DNA of 61,665 bases from Phoronis australis (Eukaryota; Phoronida; Phoronidae). The translations under genes were made by a program, and so were the position numbers. How positions within the stretch are numbered: position 1 is the stretch's first letter; every line of letters begins with the position of its first letter. Location: positions 1 through 61,665 of the forward strand of contig NMRA01000456.1 in the NCBI GenBank assembly GCA_002633005.1, in the 5' to 3' direction. Of the stretch, positions 42,331 to 56,500 are shown in pieces. The notes under the pieces were generated by a model. That model had not been told where the DNA came from and made no database searches. It worked only from the letters and a program-made list of their open reading frames with translations.

Positions 42331-42725
42331 GTTTCACTGCGTTCACAAATTGTTATTTAGTCTCATGACTCTTGTGGACCTCAAATAATTGTTACCATGC
42401 TGAGATCAGTGACCGTGACAAATTTTGTACCCCGGAGTTATTGTGCGCCACAATGCCGGGGCCGTGAAGGCCGGGCTTGTTTTCACAGCGCCAAAAACTA
42501 GAATTGCCTGAGGAAACAATATTTTTAAGGAAAAAGTTTATCCTCTGTAGCTGCGGACCATGGCCAGGACTTAATTACCTGAAGGTGTTGCCCTCTTTTA
42601 ACTTCTATACTCAAAATTAATGCGAAATCCCAGCCGTCTTCGCTCATATCACGTTGGATGTTCAATGCACAAATGAATGTACGTTTGCGTGAAGAGTTCG
42701 AAAAACATCATGCGGCAAGCTGTTT

Positions 42726-42885
42726 TATGGGCGGCGCAGCGTTGAAAAAGTGGAGAGCCTAAACTCCCTCAGCCCCCCTGTGGTGCACCGCCTATAGACC
42801 ATGTCCGGCGTAGCACTGAAAAAAGTGGGGGCTATAGCCACCCCCCCCCCCTCCCCCCAGCATCCCTGGTGCGCCACCGACCATG
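42726..42885. repeat. Diverged tandem pair with C-rich core
   Basis: Two units share GGCG(C/T)AGC..TGAAAAA.GTGG, a C-run and GGTGC.CC.CCG. They resemble C-rich ends of non-autonomous DNA transposons. Confidence 0.5.
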
Positions 42886-43017
42886 TGTTTGGTAAAGGCC
42901 CGAACGACAGTGAGCAGGCCGCTCAGGGTAGGCTCATTGCACTAGCCACCTGCAACCACTTCACGCTTACAAAGCTGAGGATTTAGAAACTTGACAAAAG
43001 GGTCTAGCAATGGGCCC

Positions 43018-43090
43018 TCAGATGGGACTCGAACACCCGACGACCACGAATGGAGGAAGCGGACATTCATCCCACCACGCCACACCGCGT
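43018..43090 (-). repeat. tRNA-derived SINE or tRNA pseudogene
   Basis: On the minus strand TGGCGTGGTGGGATGAATG (A-box region) is followed by GGTGTTCGAGTCCCA (B box) with tRNA-like spacing. No convincing anticodon arm or acceptor stem. Confidence 0.55.
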
Positions 43091-44357
43091 GAAAAAATGA
43101 GTATTAGGACTTGGCTTCCTGGTCCAATACAACATTTTAATGAGGAATTCTCAGCTCTTAGCGCTGTTGCTCTTGAAATATAGAGCGTCAACCATGCTTT
43201 CCAATTTACAGGGATCGCGTAAACTAACGACTCTTGTATTGTCTTTTTCGGTCAAATTTCGATGAACAACATTTCAGTCTGAGTAGTGTTCACAGATTCT
43301 TTCACTATCGTGTAGACCTGCGTGTCACCCCGTTCCAGAGCTTGTTCTTTGCGAATTATCAACTGAAATCGGAAAACTGAATAGCATCCGACAGATTTTG
43401 TTCCCAGTCCCCGACCCTGTATATCCTTACACTACAGCTACCCCCACCTTCCGATTAGCTAAAACCGACTCTCACAGCGCCACTTTCACGCGGGGCATAC
43501 AGAGATGAACAACACGCAGAAATACGTGGATAGGCATCAGTTTGTGTGCCTTGGCTTGGACTTTTATCGTATAATTCTACAAATGATACGGGAATGAGAC
43601 AGAAAAGAATGAATCATTTTGTTGTTTGATTTGTCATTTTGTAATTTTGCGTGCGACAAAAACAAATTTCTTGTAGAATCTAGGCTCTAGGCTATCGAGT
43701 TAGTCTGTTCTCATGTTAGCGGCAACCCGAGCCACAAGGCATTTCTCAATATAGTACGGAGCTGCATTTCACAACATTAGCTAATGGGAATGTTTTCAAA
43801 ACTTTTCTTTTTCATTCATTTGGAATGTTCGAATGTTACTTAGTTCTCTTATCAATTATAAACCATGTTGCATGACCCACAGTGTTACATCACCTACGTC
43901 GCTGGGAGCGTAGTTAAAACGCGGTACAATGACTGCCGTTATGAGGTGATGTTGCGATGACCAGAGCTGGGAGCCTTGGACCAACACAACATTGGCCTTC
44001 TTACCCACTCCCCATAACAAACNCAAACACATCCTCCGTTTTAGGTAGGTGCATACAATACCAATTTTAGAACTACACCTGCAAATTATTGCAAACAATG
44101 TCAATATGATCATCAGTAAATAAAATTTTTATTCTGCCTCATCATTTTCCTAAAAAGTCGAATCTTAAAAAGTCATTGTTCACTTGATATAGATTGGATT
44201 GAGCCTCCAAATGTCACGCAACGTGAAGGCCGCAGACTCAATTGAAGAGTAGATGTTCTGAGCAACGGTCAATTCTATCTGGATTCTGGTATTGAATTTT
44301 CGACAAGTTCTTCGTTGTGAAGTCAAAGTTCATGTTGCCGTCAAACGGAGCTCTACG
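43091..44357. other. Downstream flank and 3' UTR of the SLC13 gene
   Basis: On the minus strand AATAAA at 44128-44133 lies about 225 bases past the SLC13 stop and is a good polyadenylation candidate. Nothing else recognised; single N at 44023. Confidence 0.5.
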
Positions 44358-44507
44358 TCAACATGGCGACTGTGTTGTGACTGTAGAGTTGTCTGTCTGC
44401 ACCCAGTTAGGCATGTCACCCAAGCCCAACAGAGCATAACCCCACGTGTTCAGAGTCAGTTGTAGGCAAAGTATGCAGACAAAATTCATTAAAACCCCAG
44501 CTTTCAC
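44358..44507 (-). CDS. SLC13: SLC13 terminal exon
   Basis: 49 codons and TGA. Encodes [20 protein letters not shown] then TWG, the last membrane helix, and the NST sequon. Confidence 0.9.
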   Translation of the reverse strand: MKAGVLMNFVCILCLQLTLNTWGYALLGLGDMPNWVQTDNSTVTTQSPC

Positions 44508-47500
44508 CTAAAAAAGGAGAGTGTTCGAGTATAAACATCAAAACATGTTACAACATTTTCCGAGAAGAGTTTAAAACATGAGCATAAAGTACATAATGTA
44601 ACTGGTCGATGCATGCACCCATACGTGTACGTGCGTGGGTTGCGTTTGCAAATGAAGAGCTTCATTTAAAAAGTTCTGTCTTCAGTAAAAGTTTCCGCTG
44701 TATCAAGGTCACGTTGTCCGATGTAATTTGCCAATCTAATGTACATCATGTTTTTCAGTTGTTTTAAGTTACCATAATAAAGTGTTTTAACAAAACGTTT
44801 TAGAATTTGACAGATACATATTTCATTGACGACACGACTTTGATCTGTTTTTACTAGTTTAATCTAAGTTCTTTCAAACTCTCTAAATAGAGATCTTGGA
44901 CCTGTTCCAAGAAACTGACTTAAGTTCATTTTTGACTTAAGTGTAAGATTTGTCTTAACTTCCATACTTTGAAATTTCCACATCCAGTAAGATAGTTAAA
45001 ATTAGGACAAAACTTTTATCAAAAACTTAATTCAAATTTAAGACCTCTTTCTTGAAACGGTCCTGAGACAAATTTAAGTTTTATCATAAAAAAAACTAAA
45101 ATTTAAGATTTGTCTTAGCTAAGTCAGTTTTGTTGGAACGGGCCCCTTGTCTTTACATCACAACAGTGCATTAAAAATCCAAACGACATCAGTAGGTATC
45201 ATATTTTAAAAAGCGATATTTTGGAGACACGTATCTCATCTTCAGGCTACTATTTACAACTAGTTCCCAGTGAAACGCACATCAGAATTGTCATTTTAAA
45301 ACATTTGGGAAAAATCAAATATTTTCATAATTTAAGACTAGTGGACTGTATTTTAACAATGTTTAGCACAAAAACGCAAAAACTGCTAAGTCACCAACAG
45401 CGTAATTCCAAAAGGTCACCCTAACTTGTCCTAGCACGGCTAAAACGAGCATACCATGTCTAGCACTCGGAAGATTTCCATAGGCAAATACAATGGCATT
45501 AGGCGGTGTAGCTACAGGCAACATGAAGGCAAATGACGATGAGATGGTTGCCGCAACCATGAACATCAACGGGTTAACATCCATAGCAATCGCCTGAAAT
45601 AGAACACAAATGGACACAGGCAACATCTAAAAGGTAGACCAGAGGAAAGGAGGTACCGCACAGTTAGAATGAAACCGCGGCCAAAATTTTTGAGATAGGC
45701 CACGTTTGGCGGCAGTTTCGAGGTAAGGTACGCATCGCGATTAGGTTCAGTGGATCTGGTTTACTTGTGGTTTTGAATATGTGAATCAGAAAAGTCCACT
45801 AGTTTGGTTGTAGATTTCCTTTATTCAAAATGGCGGCTCCTTTTAGCAATGCTGTGTTGCAGTTCATTTAATGAAGAATCTGCTGCGTTTTCAAGTAGCC
45901 CTCAAACAACTTAGAATTGCAAAAAAATCTGATAGGTGGCACCTCTTTTGAGCCACATGTGTGGAATCTGTAGTAAATTCGTTTTTCCAGTCTAGTTTTG
46001 GCTTGTTTCGAGCATTGGCGAGGAAGAAGTGGTTTTGGGCTTAAAAGTGCCAATTTTGCGTTTTTGTCGCATTTTTTCTGATCCCGTTTTTCTGTTCGAT
46101 GAAAGTGAACGGGCCAAAAATATGAGACAGAATTAAGTTGCCGTGGTGATATGCAGCGCTTTCGATGTCAAATGACTCGCAACTTAAAGCATTTTGTTCA
46201 TGGAGTTTTTGACAGAATAGAGGAACGGCAAGGTGGAAAATCCAGGTAAAACCCAATGAGAACTGCTCCGTGCTCCCAAAGCAGTTATTGCCTGAAGCAG
46301 GACTGCAACATCAGAAGCAACAGTATTAGTAGTGGTAGTGGTAGTGATATGCCAACTGTGGTTGCAGAACACTAATCCTACACCCAGAGTTGCGACCAAG
46401 GTGCTGTGTTTATGTAAAATTTAAACATTACAGCAATATGCTTTACACTTAATTTGACAAAAAGCCCACAATGACAAGTAAAAGGAAACTAACTCTTAGT
46501 TAATCGTTTTGAAGATTTCAGTCAAAAATCGCTCTATCGCCTGCATATGTTTAACTAGTAACCTCGCCTTCTTTCCCCTAGCGAAAGAAAACATTACTAC
46601 CCTAAAGCACATCCGCAATGTGCATAACAAAGAACATCTTGTAGTTCGTGGAGGTCGGTATTTTCCCCACAACCGTCGATTCACTCGCCTGGCATGAAGC
46701 GTTAGTCACGCTGGCAGATTTAGGAATTAAGATTATGAACTCTAATCAAAATTCATCAAGGTTGGCGAGGATCACAGAACTGTTTGGTCAAGATTCCTGT
46801 GAATTTCAGGTAGTTCACAGGCTTGAACTGGATAAGTATCCCTGGATCACCCGCCGCAATAGCCGGTTCACGAACTGTCGGCCATAACATTTGGTTGTTG
46901 GCTTAAAGCGCACCAGAGGCAGTAGCTGTGGTCGTGGAAGTAGATTACACACAAGAGCAGCGGACGCAGTGCATGACGCAGTTGCCGCTTGCATACGAGG
47001 AAGCACGGACTTCTGAGCTATTCAGAAGTACGACGAATATTATAAAAACCTCAAAAAATCAGCAATTTATTCCACCATAGTACATAATCTGTGATTCCAC
47101 CGACTTACCACCTCAGCCACTATAGGAAGGAATACCGTGGTAGTAGATATGTTACTGGTAAACTCTGTAATGCCAGCCACCAAGAAACTGATCACCATCA
47201 ATACAGCCCAGACTGGTGCTACGGACAGCACCGTTAACTTCTGTCCAAGCCACGCAGAAAGTCCCGATTTCTGAAACGGTGTACCGACAAAACTGAATAA
47301 AGACTACAAGACTGCACGACATATCGAAATAACGTTTTTGTCTAGTAAGTATGACACATGTTTGTATTTCATTTAAGTGACACAGGTGCCCCGATCGAGA
47401 GTAGAACCACTGGAACATTGTATAAATACACAACAACGTAAATTGATCTCCTGTCGCATCATGGCTTATAAGTTGTCGTGAAAACAACAGCAACAAAATG

Positions 47501-50500
47501 CCAATAAAAGAATTGTACATTAAAAATTTTCTTCGTTCTAAAGCTGACGAATAAAATTTCCAAGAATTTTCAAATCATTATCTAACATGTGCGAGAGGAA
47601 GGTCTCGCAGAACTCCGACCAAAAAACCCGGGAAGAACGGGCCAAATGCCGTTTAGACATATCAAATATACGTACTTTTGTGTAACATATCTTTGTTTCT
47701 AAATAGCTCTTAAAGAACGCACGTTACGATCTTAAACAACCAACAGGGGTGGCCACGGTAGTCGAATTGGCCCCAAAATCAATAAATGTACATTTTAGTG
47801 TGTCACATTTAATATCACGATTCTGCCAAAACGGTTTACGAGAAAACCGAAGGACAAGTAAGAGTAACGACGGAAGGGAGGACTACGGAATTGATACTGC
47901 CTATGTGAGATCACATTTTTGTGGATGTAAAAATGTAATAATAAGCTTCACTGACAACTAGTCCCCAATAGCTTTCTCCATGTAACGACGAAATTTAATT
48001 TTGGGACCTCCTGTTATTGCACTTCCCCAAAGTCGGCCTTACAGACAAATTTTCCGGAAAACACTCACCACTGTTTCGTTTTATTTACTCTGTTTTGTCC
48101 CAGATACAAAATACAGAGTCTGAGAAAAGACTCGGTGTTTTACAATTGATAGCAGTTTCAGCATAAGCACAACCTGTTTCCGGAAACAACTTCCTGTGCC
48201 GGCATTTTTGTCCTATATTCCTTTTCTATGATATCCGTGGAACTGCCCAGGCAGCATTTTCCTTACCGGAAATGTCTATGACGCATGAATTTGCTTGTAA
48301 CCTCATTCTTCTACCAATCCACGTAGTGCGGCATAATGACAAGGACTGCACGTGAATATTAAAAGATCATGCACCCCAACAGACATTAAACTAACTTTAA
48401 AAGGGTGATCTCGAAATATAATGTCTGATGCTTAGGCCTACTAATTTTACTACCCCCTGACCCCCGCTTTCGTGCGGAATTTTGCGGAGCCGCTCCGTCG
48501 CCCAATCACTGGGTTCCTACACCCATTCAAACCTGTGCAGCATCGGCTAAAGCGAAACCTCCTCCCAACAGAAATATTACATCCCAGGCTAACTTCTGCT
48601 GAACTTTCTTCCATGTCAATAAAGCAGGCACTGGTCCTGACTTGCTGTTATCTGTAAAGTGAAAGAAAGGACACCAGGACGATGTGCAAGGCGTGGCGGT
48701 GGACAGTGGTAGAGCTCTTGGCTTTCCATTTGGGGCCATTGCAAACACTGATTCAAGCTACACTCAACTCTAAGGTCAGAACGAGTACCAGGACGTGAAG
48801 GGAAGAGATGTAGACTGAAGAATAATAATTGTGCTGACTGTATCATTTGTCAAAGGGCAGCATGTAGTCGGAGTATTAATAATGCGAAGTGTTCAGAAAC
48901 AAAGTTGCCAAGTTGGTGCATCCGGCTTATTGTATAGGATTTTCCAAACAATGCTTGTTAAGAGTTTAACATTTGGACTTTAAAATAAAACGTTCAAGAG
49001 TAAATTTGTTTCGTCGTTCCTTACATTCAACTCACCGTTTCGGGCACGACAGCAGAAAAAATTTGGTCTCTGTGACGGGAATATGAAGAGCGCGAAGACA
49101 ATGAGCATGCCTGTGGCCGCATCAGTCACGTATCTAAAGGAGCAGGATGACCTGTATTTAGCACAGGATTGTAAGACTGCACTCAGTGTTTAGAATATTT
49201 CAATTGTTTTGAATATCATAATAAATTTTAATCATTTGGGCTATTATCGTCGACAACAACGAGCATCAAAAATGTTAGTATCACAGCCAGGCTGGATAGT
49301 TGCAAGAGAAATAACTAGCCACGTGATACTCACTAACCGTAACAACGAATGAGTACACCGTAACTCTGCCCAAACACCTCTCTTGTTGGCGAAATTTTTT
49401 CCCCAAACGAACGATGGTTAATATTCTCCGATGGTATATCTTTGCTTTGTATCGTTATCCTTTTAAAAACATATGCAAGGGACGACTGAAACGAAACTGT
49501 CAGGTTTACCCGTCTTCTAGTAATGCCGACCATCCATCAATGAACTCCGGTTTTCTGGTCAACCACAGCAAAGCGAGTGCCGTAAAGTGCACTAATACTG
49601 CTATTTCAGCAAACCTATAATGACAAATTCATTGTTTGTGTAGGCAAGTCACCAAACAGTAAAGTTACTGCACATTACAGGGGCGCACCCAGGGGGGGGG
49701 CTCGGGGGGCTCGAACGAGCTCCCCAATTTGGCAAATTGGGCAAAAAGGTCCGACACAGTGAAACAAAATGTCCAAGTAAACGAGACAGAAGTCCACAAC
49801 AGCAATGGGAAGTCGGCGCGGATACACATTTCATGGGCCCAAACCTAGTGGGTCCGTTTTTTTAGTCCTCGTTGATTTCAGTAAAAGGTCAGCATATCGA
49901 AAAAATTCGAGCCCCCTATATTTTAGGCTGGGTGCGCGCATGTCATTACCACGCCTCTGCTTTTTGCAGAACCATTTATGCCAGAGCGTCGCTTCAGTAG
50001 GCGTATAACACACGTGACCTGCAATCCAAGGGTTTGCTTCATGAGAACAGGGTAGAGCTCAGTTGCTGTGTTGCGGTTAGAAAAATCTAGCCAAAATTAC
50101 GTGTTCTCATTTAAAATACACTGCAATATATCACGTAATCTCGCGAAGTCTTGCTTTTTAGTGAGGTCCCAACTTAAGTTCCTAGCATTACTGAACTGTA
50201 ACCTGGCTCAAGAGCGTAAAACCAAATTTATGTCGCAAGTCTTCCGTCACATTCATTACACACACGCTAGGTACTAAAAATTTGTGACATGATTGTTGAC
50301 ATTATATCCTTTTGTTCCAGCATGCGTCACCTTGTCCCTCAGTCACAAAGTTGAAAAATGCATTATTAACATTACAAGGTGACTCCTAGTCAAAGAACCT
50401 TCCTGTGCTCTGCAGGATTCATGATTCATCGCTTTTGTGGCCCGAAATTCAATTTTTTGCCTATGTCATTTTAATAAGAATAAGTCATTTTAAATAATAA

Positions 50501-53500
50501 GCTGTTAAATAAATGTAAACTGCACAAAACATTCGTTGGTTGGCGATAACCCTTCCAGGTCAATAGTACTTGATGCTTATATCTTAAAACAGTAGCGTGG
50601 TAGTGACTACTGAAGTAAAAGAACTATAAGTTAGGCATATATTCCAAACTTTCCAGATACACAACAGTCTGCCCTTACGTCCACGATCCCAGTTTTTCAT
50701 ATTCTTTTCTAATAACTTTGTTAGCAGTGTTGTCTTTGGTAGTCTTTTTCTTGTCACAGCAATTGAAAACACTCCTGGAATATTTAATAAAAAATGTATT
50801 AGGATGAATAACGACAGCAACAATGACAATCTGTTAATGAAAAAGGGATCAGAATTTGTTGCAACTAGAAAATTTAAAATACTCAGGCCGGGCTTGGGTT
50901 TAATCTCTGATCGAAACTTGACTCTAGAAAACTGGCCAGTTGTAAGGTATGCAGTGCTGTAGTGGTAAAAGTAGAGGTAAGTAGGCGCCCAGAGCCCACC
51001 GTATCACCTTGAGCACTGAACGTAACTTACAGTGCGTAGGCGCTACGTTCAAATGTCAAAAGGTGGTTGGCTGCGCCTACGTGAGCCTACGCCCCACTAC
51101 ATCACTGATGGTAAGCTTCGAGTAAACTGATTGGTTAAGTTTGGAGTCTGTGTCTGGTAATGAGACGAATCTGAGTTCGTAGATTTGACCATGGGCCCGG
51201 AGTTTCAGCAAGTTTGTAATATTTAGGTAAAAATCATTGGAGTAGAGGAAGCTCCCGTATTACATGTATATTGCATTTTCTCGAACGACGTCGCTCTAGT
51301 CTGTTAGCGATTGGCTTACGTAGTAAATGATGCATATAGTTCAACATTGCGACCTGTGCTCGCAGCTATGAGATAATAACCTAACGTGGAACAAACTAAG
51401 GACGAACTGCACTCGTTCTGTCAAGTTGTTCCGGAACTCGTTCCACGAGAAAAGGTTGGAACTAGAGTAAGCTATAACAACGAAGAGTAGGTATAGAGCT
51501 ACAATCACACTATGCAACAATTGTATAGTGCTGTACCTCAAAGCGACGAAGATTTTTATTTGAATGCAACGGAGTAACTTTCCTACCTCCATCCAAGAAA
51601 GAACACTTGTAACCAAACCCAGCAGATGACTAGACATAGGATCATGTTGGGGAAGGCCATTAACATCCAAGAGGCAAATGTGACCCCTGACTTCTCACGT
51701 GACATGCTGAAAATAATATGATCGCAGGTACGGGGTAAATGAATGTCTACCTATCGATCGGCGTATCCCATTTTGATTTGAAGGCGCAAAGTTGTTTGAA
51801 AACAATTACAAGAAAACATACGTATACCTACAGGTGTACACAGGTACAGAGCTAGACTAAAATAAAATGTTCTCTGGAAAGTTCAGTGTCATTCCAACTG
51901 TACTAAGTAGTAGTGTCAGAATCTAATGTAACATTTTTTAGAGAAGGCAAAACCAGTGCCTCTGAACAACTGTCCCCATAATCATTTGAAATTTCGTCTC
52001 AAAAGTTAAAATATATCTTCTTCAGATTTTTTCTAACCATCTAACAGCGATGAAAGTTGATCATTCTTCACAAAAAAATCGTCCTGTGGGTCGTTAATCG
52101 AGTATTTCCCCCACTTTCTTCAACAAACCCCCAGTCTCACTCTCAAGGAGCCAACTACACATTTTCTAAGGGCATAATACCAGCGTAGGCCCTTACTCCA
52201 AACATCCTACAAGCAGTAGTAGACTCTGTCAGGCTGTCACACTTCTGCGTATCCTAATTCCTTACGAGATGCATGCGTAGTTGTACGTGCAATACGCACC
52301 TTTTTGCTGCCGGCATGCGCACATTAAGGCCCAGTGCGCCGCATACTTTGGTATGTACAAAACTACATTGCATACACTGTTGCGCAGGTCATAAGCTGAA
52401 TCGGCCCTGCATCGGTAGAGCGAGGTACTAGAACGCTATGTTTTCGTGAGGATAAGCAGGTCATACGCGAAAGTCAAATCGGCTAGTCCCTACTTGAAAC
52501 TAGTTAAATGCCACTCACACTATAACAAATTTCTTTAAAAGATTAAATTTGCGTTTATCAAAAAAGAGTTTTATACAGTACTTCTCTGGGTTCTGCAGTG
52601 ATATTTTTCAAACAATAGAGTGGCATTTAAAATAAACCACGTAGCCTTATGAGTTTGGCTTTTGGAACCACACAGATCAATGACAAAATGAAGTATTAAA
52701 GAAGGGAACATAGGGGAAACAACATAGGCCTACACTAGTAAGACTACACAAGAATTCACATCAGTTTGGAACAGGCAGAACATATAATACAGCTCCTGGA
52801 TGTCTAATACCATGTAATTTTCATGCTTCAAGCCCAGGGTAAGGTTGGAAAGGGATTGACTGCCTTACTTGTCAACAATTCCTTTGAAAACCATGTTAGG
52901 CCCAGTCCCGGTCAGCGTTGCAGTGCCACCTATGTTTGCAGAGTAACATATGCATATGGTCAGCCCTTTCACGAGTCGCTTGAAAGAATCCGGATGTTGC
53001 TTCAATCCACTGTTTTCCACTTCAGCAGAGCAATCTTCGTAGTTTTCAAATTCTTCACAAACAGACACTCGATATGAATCATTTCTGAAAAGATAGTTTG
53101 AATTATTATTGAATGGGATGTGACTTTATTAAAACTGCAATCTCTGGACATATTGGGTGATAAGCTTGTGAACGGCGAAGGCGTACAGGCGATGATAATG
53201 TATTGCAAGTGCTCAATCCATTTACATTTTTATTGATGAAATAAAACACAAAAAAACAGTATGTATGGAAACAGTTGCCTGTGAGTAATAGATTGGATAT
53301 CAATACACTGACAAAACTGAAATCATCCGCATTTCATTTTGTTTTTATTTTTTGTCATAAATATGCAAATTATGGGACATCTGTTCAAAAAAGTTGTGAT
53401 CTTGGAAAACGTGACAGTCTATTAGTCTCTGTTTCAAAAACTCCCCCTGATGGAGATTCCCTGAAGGTTTGGAAACAGCTGCTTGTTAGTTCTGATTTGG

Positions 53501-56500
53501 ATTAAAAGTTAACGAATAAATGTAACATTGTGGATTGAACACACGAGAGTTTAAAGAACACAAAATCACGGGAAGGAGTTAACAGTCCAGCATAATAGAC
53601 ATGAACCAGACTAACTGGATGAGTGGACGCAGACTCTCAGAATTCAGTAACGTAGACAAGTTTAAAAATGATTAAGAAGTTTTCGAATTTTGATAAATCT
53701 CGATAACTTTTATGCCCGATCCTGGTTCAGGTACAAATCAGTGATCCCTGGCGTTCGGAAATAACACGGCGATGCAGATAGTGTGTAAAATACCAAAGAC
53801 CTACTAAGTCCTAATCGAGAAGCCCAATTGTCCAAAAGTTAACAGGACTGGCTTCGAACGTTCGAAAAATATCAAAATGTTACTTTTAACATAAAATATT
53901 TCCATCGGTTTTGAGCTTGACTATTTAGGAGGTTTGCCATTTTGAACCGTTACATCATTGATGCCTGTTTGCAAAATCCACGTTACCGCAAACGAGACTG
54001 GCTTTAGGGCCGCGATAACACGTGTCGATGTTGACAACAGATATTTTTTATTTGACAAACGATATCTATTCAAAGAAAGAAAATCAGGTGACACTCATTA
54101 AGGACATTCCTTTCAGGGCAGATAGGCATGGGTCCCTCATACATCGTACTGCATTAGGAGAAGGCCTGATATCACTTCTACTTAACGTTTATGCTTAAAG
54201 AGTAAAATCTCACCTCTTACTTATCTCAGATGAGGAAGGCGTTGAAACACCAGCAATTCTATCATCCCTGCTTTCGTCAAGATCTACCAGAGCTGAAGAT
54301 GAGCGCGTAGTGCTGGCCATCCCGTTCTCATGCGTAGACGTAGTGACGTCTGATGGAAGACATTATTAAAATTTCCTGAACATGAATTGACGTGGCAAGT
54401 TAACAACGTCTTTTTTGGTCTTAGGCACTTATTTTTATGATTACGTTTTCGCATAACCATTCGGTAAGGCAATTGCCAGCAGAAAAATTGTTAACCTACG
54501 TGGCATGTACTCGTTTCTCTAAGAAGTGACGGCAAAAATAGACTCGCAAATAACAAAAAATGGTGACGCATAATACGTCTAATCCGTTCGAAAATAGAAA
54601 AGGTGTTGTCGTTTACTCAATAGGAACTTTTTGTATAAAATTCATGAAATTCTGTTACAGAACTCCCAAGATAGAGAGGTAAACGTAAAAATGCCAATAG
54701 GAGACACAGCGGTAGTAAGATCTGCCAGAGTGTCGTCGTCATTTGTTGAGTCACGTTCATAGAAAAGGACTTGCTCAAATTTCACAAAGATCCTGTAAGG
54801 GGATAAAAAGATACAGCTGCTGACGCACAAACAAAATTCCCACTAGGAGGCACCAAAGTAGCCATACCAATCCAAAAATCAACATCAGTACTTGGTCTTC
54901 TCAGCAGGTACAGCGGCCGACGCCAAATGAAAATGGTGGCGCAGAATACACCAAGTACGTCCAAAAACGAAGGCACATCGTCATTTCCACAACAGGGACC
55001 TATTTGTCAAATTTCGTGAAAATCTATCAAGCAAAGTAAGCCGGATATAGAGGCAAACGTTAACGTAAAAAACAAGTAATAACATTGTCATCAGAGGACA
55101 CAGCGGAAGTCCGATCAGTCCGAAACTCGTCGTCTGTCGTCGGCGCCATACCAAAGATTTGGCCATACACACATCTGCCAAATCTCATTCTGCAGGTGGT
55201 TTATGAGATACAGCAGAGGATGCCGGAAGGACGTAACTACGCCCGCCAGACACCCAGACAGAGATGACGACCTGAATATGCAACTACACATCCGTCAACG
55301 AACGGGTGGGATGAGCCAACCGATTTCGGTGCACTGAGAAAGCGCAACCACCCAGTAGGCTCTCTTGCAGACTGAGTCCGCGTTCTTAGACACCCATCAC
55401 CGTATATTTCATAAACACGAGAAGTGATTGCGAAAGACTAAACTATGTACCGGGATTTCCCGTAAGCCCAACCCAATGAAACGCCCAATGGTCGTTTATT
55501 CAGAAAATTATGCGAAGCGTTAAGTATGCGTGGCGTTAATTATGATAACACAGTTTTAAGTAAAATATGTTAAAGTCGACAAAACTAAGACTCCGTTTAA
55601 AATCCCCTGAAAGAGCCAATTGGTGACGCTGATGACGGAGAGAGAGACGTCCTGAAATTGACTGGTAGTAACAAACTAGGAGAAGTTGACGATATTCTAC
55701 AGGAAGTTATCCAACCGTCAGATATCGCTGGGTTCGCTGATGCGGCTGATGGTATCGAGAAAGTCCTGAAATCCAAAAGTAAAAGCGTTGTAGGTCACCA
55801 TTTTAAAGGCGCCACCAAATCGACCGAGTCTACAGTTTCGGAGGAAGTTTACCACATTTCCACAGACAAAGATGAATTGGTGAAGAAGAATGTCCATAAA
55901 AAGACGGATTTACAAGAGTTGCAGGCAAGTCAAATCCCTTCTAGTACACCCGAGGAAAAAAGTTGTATCGAAGTACGAAATATTGAGGAAATTCCTGCTG
56001 ACGCCAAACCTTCTGATATACATGGGTTGCCTTACGGTGCAACTTTTTTCTCTGTTGAAACCATCCACCGTAGCTCTGCATGTATGATAGATACTGGAGG
56101 GAGAGAAGTCGATAATCTGGAAAGTAGAAACAAGCCAGGCGAAGTCACTCGCTTGTCAAGTATTGCTCAGTTCGCTGATAATGATGATAGTGAGGGAAAA
56201 GTCATGAAATCCGAAAGTAAATCCGTTGGAAGTGGCCACTTACACGACATCACACTGTCTGATTTGACTGAGCCCACAGTTTCCTGTGCGATTGGGGAAA
56301 CTCTTAAACAGGACACATGACGCTCCGCATCTGAGACTGTCTTCAACAAATCAGGCAGCGTCGAAGGTATCAGCCCAGAAGATGCAAATCTGCAAAGCTT
56401 CGCCAAGTTGTCCCTAGATGCAATTTCTTTTCATACTGCAAATCTTTTAGAGTACACGTTTATAGCTGAAGCTTACCAGAAGGACAAAATAAAATTTCAC

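Noticed and set aside
56318-56320. Selenocysteine codon
   Set aside because: No Cys-aligned homologue and no visible selenocysteine insertion element.
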